Source: Candidatus Thiodictyon syntrophicum (lineage in GTDB: Bacteria > Pseudomonadota > Gammaproteobacteria > Chromatiales > Chromatiaceae). Taken from it: a DNA stretch of 64,000 bases. Below the pieces are notes generated by a model. The model was not told the DNA's origin, searched no databases, and saw nothing but the letters and a program-made list of their open reading frames with translations. A program made the position numbers and the translations under genes. The stretch spans positions 2,877,501 to 2,941,500 of the forward strand of contig NZ_CP020370.1 in NCBI RefSeq assembly GCF_002813775.1. The letters run 5' to 3'. The stretch's first letter is position 1, and every line of letters starts with the position of its first letter. Positions 8,921 to 17,571 of the stretch are shown here, one piece after another.

Positions 8921-10393
8921 TCACGGAGCAAGCGTCCTGGCGACACGAAAACCACAGAGGCTATCCCAGGTTAGATGTTCCGACGAACCACGGATCGATG
9001 AGCCATTCGCCCACGCTGGACCGCTCCACGCGCCACCGCGAAGCACCTGTCGCTCACATCCCAAATAGCTTCGGTTCGTCAGCCAGGCGCTCCCATCGCC
9101 CGGAGCACCATTGTAAGTTTCGTTCCAACAGTCCTCCACCCATTCGCACACGTTGCCGTGCATATCATAGAGTCCAAACGGATTTGCGGGATAACTGCCA
9201 ACCGGTTGGGTATGGCCTAAGTTCACGCCCGTGTTGGCCCCACAATTGCTGGGATCCGACCAGGTGCCATCGTAATTTGCTTGTTCGGTACTAATGCACT
9301 TGCCGGTGCTGAAGCGAGTGCTTGTCCCGGCCCGCGCGGCATACTCCCATTCAGCTTCACTCGGTAAGCGGTAGGGCTGACCGGTCTTCCGAGCGAGCCA
9401 AATCAAATACTCCTGGACATCGTTCTGGGAGATATTGAACACCGGGCGATTGCCGCGACCCCAACCGCGATCCTCCGGTATCTTCTTACACCCGCCATCG
9501 GCCGTACAGGCATCCCAGTCGGCGAAGGTGACCTCGTATTTACCCAAATCGAAGGCGGCAATCTGGACGCGATGGACGGGCTTCTCCCACGGATCGCATA
9601 GATCCTCCTGGCATCCCATCAGGAAGTTTCCGGCGCGTATTCGAACCATGTCGACCTTCACTGCCGCGGTCTTGACCGTCGGCGCCAAGGTCAGACGCGT
9701 GCCCGGTACATCGTCCAGCCGGGCGGCTTTGAGCTTCCCATCGGGGGCGAGTTCGAAAAACACGGGATAATTGGGTCCGCCCTGGTAGAGCGTGCGCGCC
9801 GCGTCACGCTCCAACCGAACCTGCGGTTCGGTGACATCGGCCAGCCCTCGCGACCAATCCTTCAGCTTCAACTCCACCGGAAACTTACCGGTCTGAATGT
9901 CGTAGCCGTCCTTCACCAGGGTCGCGGTTCCGGCCGTAAAGGCCGGATCGCGGGCCGCGGACCGGGTATTGAAGGTCTTAATCAGCGCCTGCCGACGAGC
10001 CGCGAATTCGGGCTCGGTCTCGAATGCGTCCCGCTTGGGGTTGAGGTAGGTCTCGGGGCGGTCCTGCTCGGCGATGGGCACCGGGACCGGGATGTCGCGG
10101 GCGAGTTGCAGTTCCTTGACGACCATGGCCCCGTCGCCGACGAAGACGGTCTCGCGCGCCGGTTTGTAGCCGGGTTTGCGGGCCTCGAGCTTGTGCTGGC
10201 CGGGGCTGACGTGGAGTACCGCCGGGGAGCCGTTGGCCTGGCGATTGCCGTCGATCAAGATCTCGGCGTCGCGCGGGTCGGTCTTGACGGTGACGACGGC
10301 ATCGGCGGCGAGGGCCAGCCTGGGCAGCATCAGCGGCCAGCCAAACGCGAGGTATGGCAGCAGGGCACAGAGGCAGCGGAGGGTCCTCGGCAT
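8921..10393 (-). CDS. Secreted PEGA-SUMF1 domain protein
   Basis: 490 residues starting at an ATG with AGGAG 7 bases upstream. A Sec signal peptide (residues 1-30) is followed by a PEGA domain (32-96), an intermediate region (about 110-235) and a formylglycine-generating-enzyme-like (SUMF1) domain (248-488). The latter carries FLMGC, FDLGKYEVTFADW, YRLPSEAEWEYAARAG, GLYDMHGNVCEWVEDCW and RGGAW. The paired copper-binding cysteines of true formylglycine-generating enzymes are not in the usual C-terminal place, so it is probably a binding or structural fold. The secreted coiled-coil gene upstream has the same orientation and may be in one unit. Confidence 0.85.
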   Translation of the reverse strand: MPRTLRCLCALLPYLAFGWPLMLPRLALAADAVVTVKTDPRDAEILIDGNRQANGSPAVLHVSPGQHKLEARKPGYKPARETVFVGDGAMVVKELQLARDIPVPVPIAEQDRPETYLNPKRDAFETEPEFAARRQALIKTFNTRSAARDPAFTAGTATLVKDGYDIQTGKFPVELKLKDWSRGLADVTEPQVRLERDAARTLYQGGPNYPVFFELAPDGKLKAARLDDVPGTRLTLAPTVKTAAVKVDMVRIRAGNFLMGCQEDLCDPWEKPVHRVQIAAFDLGKYEVTFADWDACTADGGCKKIPEDRGWGRGNRPVFNISQNDVQEYLIWLARKTGQPYRLPSEAEWEYAARAGTSTRFSTGKCISTEQANYDGTWSDPSNCGANTGVNLGHTQPVGSYPANPFGLYDMHGNVCEWVEDCWNETYNGAPGDGSAWLTNRSYLGCERQVLRGGAWSGPAWANGSSIRGSSEHLTWDSLCGFRVARTLAP

Positions 10394-10600
10394 GGTTAAG
10401 CTCCTGGTTCGGGCGCAGTGGCGGTGGGTCCAGTGGGGGTCATGGATGAGATTTTGGGCGTGACGCGGCGGTGCGGCAAGGTCGCAATCGGCGGCAGACT
10501 CGGCAGGGCACGGACCGGGCGGTCCGCTCGCCTCGCGAGCGGGTTAATCGCGGCGGGACGCCGCTCCCACGGGGGCGGAGAATGGCCCGATAGCGAATAC

Positions 10601-11902
10601 CTATTTGCACGGGCTGAAGAAGCCGTAGCGACCTTTGCGGGTCAGTTCCTCGTTGCAGCGCCGCGCCAGGTAGCCCTGTCGGCTCGCTTGTTCCTGGGCC
10701 TTGCTGAACAGGCGCTCGTTTTCCCAGCGGGCGTCGGCGGCGGCGCGGTCGATGGCCTGGGTCTGATCGCCGACCGCGCTGCCGATGCGGGCCAGCCCGG
10801 CATTGAGGTTGCCGTAGACTTCGGCGAGGCGTTGGTCGCTTGCCTGCTGGACCTGGGCGATCCGCGCGCCGGCCTCGCGCAACCCGGAGTCGAGTGCGCC
10901 GCTGACCGATTGCAGGCGCTCGTCCAGCACGCGGTTGTGGTCGGCGATGGCCGACTCCAGCCGTTGGGTCTGGGCCTGCACCCCGACCTCCAGGTGGCGG
11001 GTCTGGGCCTCGATGGCACCGATCACCGCAGTGGCGAGGGTGCCGAACGCGGCCTCGACCCGTTGCTGATGGGCCTGCTGGGCGACCTGCCAGTCGAGGC
11101 GTTCGGCGCGGTCGAGTTGCTCGGTATAGGCCGGGGTGTCGCGGAACAGGTCCAGGGCGAGCAGGCGCTGCTTGCGGGCGGCGACCAGGGTGTCGCCAGT
11201 CTTCTCGGCGCGGCGGGCGTCGTTGAACAGGCGCCGGGCGGTGCGGTCGCGCTTGTCGTCGGTGACGAAGGGCAGGGGCAGCCCGCCCGGACCGGTGTGC
11301 AGATCCTGCTCGCAGGCGAGCCGCTCGGCCTGGAAGGCGAGCTCCACTGCCTCCGGGACCTGACGGGCCGCCGGGAAGGCGCGGACATAGGCGTCGTAAA
11401 CGGCGGGATCGTCGGGCGCACGGGCGCGTGCGAAGGCGATCTCATGGATGCGCAGCAGGGCCTCGACCGACTCGACGCTGCCCGGGAAATCGGCCATGAA
11501 GTCGCGGTAGCCCTCAATGGTGTCGAGCTCGCGGCGCAACAGGAAGACGGCGCGCACGGCCACGGCGTTCTGCGGCGAGGCCGGGTCCAGGGTCATGAAG
11601 TCCCGGTAAACGGGCTCGGCGTTGCGCGAGCGGGCCTGCTCCCAGGCACCCCGATAGGCGCGGTGGTCGGTATCGAAGGCACGGTAACCGCGGTTCTGAT
11701 ACAGCGCACGCCAGGTCTGGTAATCGTTGGCCCGCTGTGCCTCGGTAAGCGTCAGGGGCCAGGCGGCCTCGTATTCGCCCAGCGCCTCCAGGGAGCGGGT
11801 GACCTCGGAATCGGTCAGGGCCAGAGCGGAAGGGGGCTGCGCGACCAACACCACGAAAAGCAGGCAGCCGAATGCCAGGGGATTCCAGGTGCCAGCCAGC
11901 AT
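10601..11902 (-). CDS. Secreted coiled-coil protein, unknown function
   Basis: About 433 residues from the ATG at 11902, which opens a good signal peptide (LAFGCLLFVVLVAQPPSALA). The frame stays open to a TTG at 12019, but that extension is Arg-rich and has no ribosome site. Residues 30-260 are helical and full of Asp/Tyr/Arg repeats reminiscent of tetratricopeptide folds. From about 270 to 410 the sequence forms a long heptad-like coiled coil rich in Gln, Ala and Leu. Same strand and 207 bases upstream of the PEGA-SUMF1 gene; the two may assemble together in the periplasm. No family recognised. Confidence 0.7.
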   Translation of the reverse strand: MLAGTWNPLAFGCLLFVVLVAQPPSALALTDSEVTRSLEALGEYEAAWPLTLTEAQRANDYQTWRALYQNRGYRAFDTDHRAYRGAWEQARSRNAEPVYRDFMTLDPASPQNAVAVRAVFLLRRELDTIEGYRDFMADFPGSVESVEALLRIHEIAFARARAPDDPAVYDAYVRAFPAARQVPEAVELAFQAERLACEQDLHTGPGGLPLPFVTDDKRDRTARRLFNDARRAEKTGDTLVAARKQRLLALDLFRDTPAYTEQLDRAERLDWQVAQQAHQQRVEAAFGTLATAVIGAIEAQTRHLEVGVQAQTQRLESAIADHNRVLDERLQSVSGALDSGLREAGARIAQVQQASDQRLAEVYGNLNAGLARIGSAVGDQTQAIDRAAADARWENERLFSKAQEQASRQGYLARRCNEELTRKGRYGFFSPCK

Positions 11903-12239
11903 AGCACGGCGGCGCGCGCGAACGCACCAGAGATGGCCGTGGCGGTCAGCTCCGCAAGGCAAGGCAACAGGCCGATGGCGCCGACAGCCGACGAGGCGTT
12001 TCTCGCCGATGATTTGCAAACTCGGTTTCCTTCAAGGTTAGTCGCATCAGTCAGGCCGGAAGTCGCGGCTCAGGACTGGGCAAGACCCGGTAAGGTCCCC
12101 GCCGCCCCGCCCGAAAACTGTCGAAAGTCCAGTGAAGATTACTCTTTTCCTTAGGTAAGCCAACCTCCTAAGTGCCCCATCGCCTAGAGTTAGAGTCAGT
12201 AACTTGATAAATGCAGAATCATCGTGTATTCTGCAATGT
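11903..12239. other. AT-richer divergent promoter region
   Basis: 337 bases between the coiled-coil gene and the ATPase gene. The part from 12130 to 12240 is clearly AT-richer than its surroundings and probably contains the ATPase promoter. No gene seen. Confidence 0.35.
12212..12235. promoter_or_regulatory. Inverted repeat at ATPase start (possible operator)
   Basis: TGCAGAAT and ATTCTGCA form a perfect 8-bp inverted repeat with an 8-base spacer, ending 4 bases before the chosen ATG of the ATPase. The position suits a repressor site or a 5'-leader hairpin. It falls inside the frame if translation starts at the TTG at 12204, which argues for the later start. Confidence 0.4.
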
Positions 12240-13424
12240 ATGTATATCAGAAGGCACGCAGAGAACGCGCTTCAGGCCATCCTGGCCGGCGACAAGGTCG
12301 GCATCATCCTGGGTGCGCGCCAGGTCGGCAAGACGACCCTGGTGGAGCATGTGCTGGCCGACCAGGGGCCGGGTCAGGGCGCGGTCTTCCTCAACCTCGA
12401 TATCGAGGTCGACAAGGCGCGGTTCCGCGCCGCCGCCGCCTTGGCGCCCGCCGACGGCCTGCGCTCCCTGGGCAATCCCGCGGTCCTGGCGATCGACGAG
12501 GCTCAACGCCTGCCGGAGGCGGCGCGGATCATCAAGGGCTGGCACGACGCGCGGCTGCCCGCGAAACTCCTCCTGCTCGGCTCCTCCTCGCTCAACCTGC
12601 TCGATCAGGCGGCGGAGAGCCTGACCGGGCGCAACCGCAAGCTGGTGCTGCCGCCGCTGTTGTTCTCGGAGACCCTGGCGACCCAGGTGTGGGCCGGTGG
12701 CGATGCTGCACCGGACCATCTGTGTGCGCATTTCGCGCCGCAATTGCGGGCCTTCCTGATGCAGCGGCTGGCCTTCGGCAGCTATCCCGAGGTCGTGACG
12801 AGCGACCGTCCGGCGCAACTGCTGCGCGACCTGAGTTCCGATTATCTGTGGAAGGACGTACTGCAGACCGGCCTGGTCAAGACGCCGGACCTGATCACGC
12901 GGCTGCTGCTGTTGTTGGCCCACCAGGTCGGCGCCGAGGTCTCAGTGAGCGAGTTGGCGACCCAACTGCAGATGGCCCGGGCGACCGTGGACCGCTATCT
13001 GGAACTGTTGGAGCAGACCTTTGTCATCTTCCGGCTGCCGTCCTTCAGCACCAATCCCCGTAAAGAGATCGCCAAGAGCCGGAAGGTGTTCTTCTGGGAT
13101 ACCGGTATCCGTAACGCCCTGCTCAATGCCTTTTCGACCGACGAATTTCGGCCCGATATCGACGCCTTGTGGGAGAGTTGGTTCATCGCCGAGGTCGCCA
13201 AGCGCAATGCCCTGCTCGGCTCACCGGGGGAGCTGTTCTTCTGGCGTACGCGGGCGCAGTCGGAGGTCGACCTTGTGGTGAAACAGGCCAGCGGCCTGCG
13301 CGCCTTCGAGGTCAAATGGTCCGCGCGAAGGGTCTCGGGTCGGGCTTTCCGCGATGCCTATGGCGTGGCGGTGGAGCCGGTCGGGCCGGAGAACCCCTTC
13401 GTGCTGGACGTCATCAAGGAATAG
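12240..13424 (+). CDS. AAA ATPase with C-terminal DUF4143 domain
   Basis: 394 residues. N-terminal AAA_14 P-loop GARQVGKTT (Lys31), Walker B LAIDEAQRL, sensor segment LLLGSSSLNLL. A helix-turn-helix-like segment (VSVSELATQLQMARATVDRYLELL) precedes the DUF4143 domain, which is restriction-endonuclease-like with EVDLVVK and AFEVKWS. The family is widespread, usually as orphan or accessory genes, and its role is unsettled. The ATG at 12240 is preferred over TTG 12204 because of the operator-like repeat just before it. Stands alone between divergent and convergent neighbours. Confidence 0.88.
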   Translation: MYIRRHAENALQAILAGDKVGIILGARQVGKTTLVEHVLADQGPGQGAVFLNLDIEVDKARFRAAAALAPADGLRSLGNPAVLAIDEAQRLPEAARIIKGWHDARLPAKLLLLGSSSLNLLDQAAESLTGRNRKLVLPPLLFSETLATQVWAGGDAAPDHLCAHFAPQLRAFLMQRLAFGSYPEVVTSDRPAQLLRDLSSDYLWKDVLQTGLVKTPDLITRLLLLLAHQVGAEVSVSELATQLQMARATVDRYLELLEQTFVIFRLPSFSTNPRKEIAKSRKVFFWDTGIRNALLNAFSTDEFRPDIDALWESWFIAEVAKRNALLGSPGELFFWRTRAQSEVDLVVKQASGLRAFEVKWSARRVSGRAFRDAYGVAVEPVGPENPFVLDVIKE

Positions 13425-13427
13425 CAA

Positions 13428-13448
13428 GGGCGGGTTTGAAACCCGCCC
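13428..13448. terminator. Hairpin after ATPase gene
   Basis: A perfect 10-bp inverted repeat with a 1-base centre (GGGCGGGTTT / AAACCCGCCC) 3 bases after the stop codon. Same plan as 7581-7603. It is followed by a GCGGCTGAAGCCGC hairpin at about 13463-13477. No T-tract, so it may be a REP-type element and not a classic terminator. Confidence 0.5.
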
Positions 13449-13520
13449 CTACGTGGGCGCGTCGCGGCTGAAGCCGCTCCCACCAGGTTCCGACCTGACT
13501 TTCACGGTAGAGGTGTCAGC

Positions 13521-14471
13521 CTAGGCGGCTGGAATCCGATCCTTGTTGCGCGCAAGCCAGGTGCGAAAGTCCTGCAGCCGCGGGTTCAGGGCGCGGGACA
13601 GGACCGGGTCGCGGGCGGCGCAGAAGTCGGTCTCGAAATCGGCCTTGAACTGGAACATGTTGCCGAGATCCTCGGCGCCCGGGAAGCCGAAGCCGCGGAA
13701 TTGGGCCGGGGTGACGGCGTCATAGACTACCTCCTGGCCCAGGGCCTGACCCAATTCCGCGGCCATCTGGGCGCCGGTGAGCTGCTCGCCGCAGATGCCG
13801 AGCGTCTTGCCGATGTACTGGGCGCCGCCCTGGAAGATGCCGTAGGCGCAGCGGCCGATGTCCTCGGCGGCAATGCCGGGGAGTTTTTTGTCGCCCATGG
13901 GTAGGGTGAAGGCGAGGCGGCCGTCGGGGCCCGGCTTGGGGCCCATGCCGAAGTGGATCAGGTTGTCCCAATAGAAGGAGGTGAGGAGGAAGGTGGTCGG
14001 GACGCCAAGCTCCGTGAAACAGGCGTTGGATTCGCCCTTGGCATCGAAGTGGGGGACCTTGTATTCGCCCATCAAGGTCGGCATCCGGTCATCGTCAAGC
14101 GGAACCCAGCGGCGGGTGTCTTCCAGGGTGGACCAGATGACGTGGTTGAGTCCGGCGCCCTTGGCGGCCTGGGCCAGGGCGCGTACCTGGGCCTTTTCCC
14201 GCTCCGGGGAAAAGTGCTCCCAGAAAAAGGTGACGAAATAGGCGCCGTGGGCGCCCGCGAGCGCCAGTTCCATGCTTGCGGAGTCGTCCAGGTCGGCGCC
14301 GACCACCTCCGCCCCCATGGCGGCGAGGGCCTTGGCCCGCGGGGTGTCCGGGTCGCGGGTGATGGCGCGGGGGGTGAAGCCGCCGTGCGGATCGTCGAGG
14401 ATGGCCCGGACCAGGCCGCCGCCTTGGGCGCCGGTGGCACCCAGGATTGCGATGATCTTGTGTTCAGACAT
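13521..14471 (-). CDS. NmrA/HSCARG-like NAD(P)-binding protein
   Basis: 316 residues from the ATG at 14471 (MSEHKIIAILGATGAQGG). A Rossmann fold with the GATGAQGG dinucleotide loop, then TRDPDTPRAKAL and GADLDD, as in NmrA-like atypical short-chain dehydrogenases (HSCARG group) that sense NADP(H) or act on small carbonyls. The frame remains open upstream to 14603, but that part translates a dispersed non-coding repeat (FLCVLCVFVRAIAG) and was excluded. Monocistronic. Confidence 0.88.
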   Translation of the reverse strand: MSEHKIIAILGATGAQGGGLVRAILDDPHGGFTPRAITRDPDTPRAKALAAMGAEVVGADLDDSASMELALAGAHGAYFVTFFWEHFSPEREKAQVRALAQAAKGAGLNHVIWSTLEDTRRWVPLDDDRMPTLMGEYKVPHFDAKGESNACFTELGVPTTFLLTSFYWDNLIHFGMGPKPGPDGRLAFTLPMGDKKLPGIAAEDIGRCAYGIFQGGAQYIGKTLGICGEQLTGAQMAAELGQALGQEVVYDAVTPAQFRGFGFPGAEDLGNMFQFKADFETDFCAARDPVLSRALNPRLQDFRTWLARNKDRIPAA

Positions 14472-14497
14472 GGTGGTTTGGCTCTGTGGGTAATTTA

Positions 14498-14655
14498 ACC
14501 TAAATCCGGCAATTGCTCTCACAAAGACACAAAGAACACAAAGAAAAACAGACCATTGAAGGCGTTGGGCCGATCGCCGCCCGGGTGCCTCTTCGACCGA
14601 CATGTCGCTTTGAAGATCTTTGTGATCTTTGTGTCTCTGTGAGAGAACTGCTCTT
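14498..14655. repeat. Dispersed repeat with inverted CACAAAG arms
   Basis: About 80 bases at 14498-14578 (AATCCGGCAATTGCTCTCAC..GGCGTTGGGCCGATC) recur at 27713-27792. From about 14610 to 14650 a partly inverted counterpart (TTTGTGATCTTTGTGTCTCTGTGAGAG) follows. It lies in the upstream region of the NmrA-like gene. Confidence 0.75.
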
Positions 14656-14957
14656 TCTTAGGTTTAAGGAGGAGGGGGGCGTCGGTGGCCGGCTGCGCGC
14701 GGCCTCCCGGGCGCAGAGGGCAAGGCGGGCCCGCCGGGGTGCCGGGGATCTCGGTGCGGCCGGGGCCGAGAACAAGCCGGGTTCCCGGTGCGCGGCGGCG
14801 CGGACCGCGGTCGGCCGCGGGCTTTCCGGCCTGCCCCGGCGGTGCTAGTCTCAGCGCCGCCCACCTCAGCGCGACCGGCGTCGGCGGCCACGGGGCCGGC
14901 GCGGGTGCCGGTGCGGCGCGATCCCTGCGGTGTCATCAAACTTATTCGGAGACAGTC
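14656..14957. other. GC-rich leader upstream of LOV gene
   Basis: About 300 bases with no gene I can support. Frames are open by composition only. The LOV promoter must lie here, but no consensus is evident. Confidence 0.3.
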
Positions 14958-15416
14958 ATGGACTTCCTGTTCGAGAACGAGGTCGGCGAGATTCCCTATG
15001 TCATCTCCCAGATCCTCGATACCTGTGTCAACGGTATCACCCTGTCGGACCCCAACCAGCCGGACAACCCGCTGGTCTACGCCAATGCGGCCTTCGAGTT
15101 GATCACCGGCTATGACCGGCAGGAGATGCTGGGGAAGAACTGCCGCTTCCTGCATGGCGACGACGTGAATCAGCCGGAGCTCGAGCGCATCCGAGTCGGG
15201 GTGCGCGACCACCAGTCGGTGACCGTCACCCTGCGCAATTACCGCAAGGATGGGAGCATGTTCTACAACCGCTTCACCATCCGTCCGCTCTTTGACCGCC
15301 AGGGGCGCCTGCTCTACTACCTCGGCATTCAATATGACGTGACCGAGTCGGTGCGCGCCCGGGAGGAATTGGCGAGCCTGAATGCCCAGTTGGAAGCGAT
15401 GGGGGAGACGCCCTGA
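14958..15416 (+). CDS. Short LOV blue-light photoreceptor
   Basis: 152 residues with GGAG 6 bases before the ATG. A single LOV (PAS) domain with the flavin motif GKNCRFLHG: Cys62 is the adduct cysteine and Arg63 and Arg79 are the phosphate-binding arginines. NYRKDG..FYN supplies Asn94 and Asn104, and GIQYDVTE supplies the signalling Gln125. These residues bind FMN and form the photoadduct in plant and bacterial LOV proteins. There is no output domain, only a short C-terminal helix (130-148), as in short LOV proteins that signal by dimer rearrangement. The flavin-contacting Gln of NCRFLQ is His66 here. Monocistronic. Confidence 0.9.
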   Translation: MDFLFENEVGEIPYVISQILDTCVNGITLSDPNQPDNPLVYANAAFELITGYDRQEMLGKNCRFLHGDDVNQPELERIRVGVRDHQSVTVTLRNYRKDGSMFYNRFTIRPLFDRQGRLLYYLGIQYDVTESVRAREELASLNAQLEAMGETP

Positions 15417-15446
15417 GACCCCGTTTCGGCCGTCGCGCTCGCGCCG

Positions 15447-15577
15447 GCCTTGATCATGGTTCCGGCCCTAGGGTGGACAAGCGCTAGCGCAGTCCACCGA
15501 ATCCCGCGCCGCCGCTGGTGGACTGCGCCGCGCTTATCCACCCTACGATGCCCGGTGGCCGGAATGATGACCAAGGC
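15447..15577. repeat. Nested palindrome, family 1 (second complete copy)
   Basis: Outer arms 15447-15467 (GCCTTGATCATGGTTCCGGCC in two halves) and 15557-15577, inverted with 18 of 21 matches. The inner inverted pair runs from 15468 to 15497 and from 15517 to 15546 and is the TAGGGTGGACAAGCG / CGCTTATCCACCCTA palindrome seen at 8239-8316. Located between the LOV gene and the hydrolase gene. Confidence 0.85.
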
Positions 15578-15786
15578 CCGCGAGCCGTCACGGCGCGTCG
15601 GCCCCGGGGTCCGCCCGCCCGGGCCTTTTGGCCCTTTGGGGTCATAGACGCCGGCGAAACTTTCGCTACGCTAGGGTCGCCAGGGCCGGAGACGCCAGGG
15701 CCGCCACGCGGCGGTTCCTGGGGTACCTGACCAAACGACAGGGCCTTGGCCGGCCCGACCCGACGCGCAGCCCAGGGGGCACGACC

Positions 15787-17469
15787 ATGAACGATAGCGA
15801 TTCCGACACCAAGACGACCGAAGAGCCCGGGGGGTTCACCAGGCGCGAGGCGCTCAAGGTCTCCGGCCTCGCACTGGGGGGGCTCGCCCTGGGCACCCTG
15901 GGCGAGCTCGTCCCGGACTCGGTGCAAGCGGATAGCCAGTGCCGTGCGGACCCCACGGATTGCTGCCCCCCGGGTCCGCGCGCCAGCTTCGCCGACAAGG
16001 CCAAGGCACAGCGTTACTCGTATTTCGACAGCCTCCCGCCCTTCTACCCCTTTCGCGCCGCCACCGCGGTCAATACGGGCCAGGGGTCGGGCATCGTTCC
16101 GCTCGGCGCGACCGAGATGCGCATCACCTTCCTGGGCTCCTCGCTCCCGCCCCGGACCCTCGGCCAGCGGATGATGAGCATCTTCGTGGAGGTGGGCTGG
16201 GACAGCACCCGGGGCCAGCCCTTGGACCAGTTCGTCTTCGACTGCGGGTCCGGGGTCGCCGCCAACTATGGTGCCATGAATATCGGGCCCGGACGGATGG
16301 ACAAGATTTTTCTGACCCATCTGCACGCCGACCACATGAGCGACCTGGTTCACATCTATTGCTTCGGCCCCCCCGCCGACCGCAAGTCGCCGCTCTGGGT
16401 GTGGGGGCCGGGCCGCTCGGGGGTGCCCAACCCCGATTATCCGGATAAGAGCAGCACCCAGTATTACGAGGACGGCACCAATGACTTCTGCCAGCACCTG
16501 CGCGAGCTCTGCCGCTGGCATTCGGAGAGTATGAGCTTTGAGACGACGGCGTACACGGCATACACGGCGCCGACGAACTGGACCCTGCCCCAGCCCGTGC
16601 AGCCAGTGGGCGGGGAGCCGACCAACGATGGTTATTCCATCATTCCCATGGAACTGGACTGGGACCAAGGGCAGAGCGGCGACCAGGTGGCCTACCATAA
16701 CCCCGACACCGGGGTGACGATCAGCTTCTTCCCGGTGATCCATACCCGCAAGGGGTCCATCGGCTACAAGCTGGAATGGGGCGGGCTCACCATGATCTTC
16801 AGCGGGGACACCAAGCCCGAGCAGAACTGCCTCAATCAGGCCATCAATCGGCCGCCGAACGACCCCAATGCCCCCGGGCGGGGCGTCGATGTCTTCATCC
16901 ACGAGATGGTCCCGGCGCCACAGATTTGGGCCATGAAGTCGAACAACCTGCCCAGTCTCCCGGATGAAAACAGCCCAGGGGTCAAGTCGATGGTGACGGT
17001 GCAAAACAGCTCCCATACCCCCCAGGGGGCCTTCGGTTACCTGCTGAGCCAGATCTCGCCGCGCCCGCGCCTGACCGTCGCCACCCATTTCCCGGTGGCC
17101 GACGACACGGTCGAGAGCGCGCTGGCCAGCGTCAAGGCCCATTGCAAGGTCTATCGGGGCAACCAGCGGCCGGCGGGCGCCGCGGACGCCGCGCGCCTCA
17201 CCTGGTCCTTCGATCGGATGGTGATCACGGTCTCGAAGGATCGCATCGTCGAGCAAAAGGGCGTCGCCGATCCGTTTGGGTACAGTGCGAACTACCAGGC
17301 GCCCCCGGGGACGGGTTTGGACGGCAGCGGCTTCCTGACGCCTAAGTATTGGTGCACCGACCCAGCGACCGGCACGCCGGTCGGGGACCCTTATGCCCAG
17401 ATCGACACCAGCACGGAGATCAATCCGTGCGGGACCGATGGGTGCCACTACGCCGTTGACGGCTATTGA
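15787..17469 (+). CDS. Tat-exported metallo-beta-lactamase-fold hydrolase
   Basis: 560 residues from the ATG at 15787 with AGGGGG upstream. Twin-arginine signal FTRREALKVSGLALGG (Arg19-Arg20), then a metallo-beta-lactamase fold with the zinc motif THLHADH (His178, His180, Asp182, His183) and further ligand regions around VIHTRKGS, FSGDTK and the late His in ATHFPVAD. The architecture resembles secreted arylsulfatase/RNase Z-like hydrolases, and longer Tat members of this group exist. Substrate unknown. Export in folded state is consistent with a metal cofactor loaded in the cytoplasm. Upstream in-frame sequence to 15628 is not supported. Confidence 0.88.
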   Translation: MNDSDSDTKTTEEPGGFTRREALKVSGLALGGLALGTLGELVPDSVQADSQCRADPTDCCPPGPRASFADKAKAQRYSYFDSLPPFYPFRAATAVNTGQGSGIVPLGATEMRITFLGSSLPPRTLGQRMMSIFVEVGWDSTRGQPLDQFVFDCGSGVAANYGAMNIGPGRMDKIFLTHLHADHMSDLVHIYCFGPPADRKSPLWVWGPGRSGVPNPDYPDKSSTQYYEDGTNDFCQHLRELCRWHSESMSFETTAYTAYTAPTNWTLPQPVQPVGGEPTNDGYSIIPMELDWDQGQSGDQVAYHNPDTGVTISFFPVIHTRKGSIGYKLEWGGLTMIFSGDTKPEQNCLNQAINRPPNDPNAPGRGVDVFIHEMVPAPQIWAMKSNNLPSLPDENSPGVKSMVTVQNSSHTPQGAFGYLLSQISPRPRLTVATHFPVADDTVESALASVKAHCKVYRGNQRPAGAADAARLTWSFDRMVITVSKDRIVEQKGVADPFGYSANYQAPPGTGLDGSGFLTPKYWCTDPATGTPVGDPYAQIDTSTEINPCGTDGCHYAVDGY

Positions 17470-17571
17470 CCCCGCCGCCAGGCGGCGCCCCCGCCTGGGA
17501 GGACCCTTGGCCGCGGGACCGCCCTGGCAGGTACCCGCGGCCCGCGCACGCACCGCTTGAGGCCACCGATC

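Noticed and set aside
10418-12154. Plus-strand open frame of 578 codons
   Set aside because: Antisense of the secreted coiled-coil gene, which has a signal peptide and coiled coil. The plus frame is low-complexity Gly/Leu/Ala.
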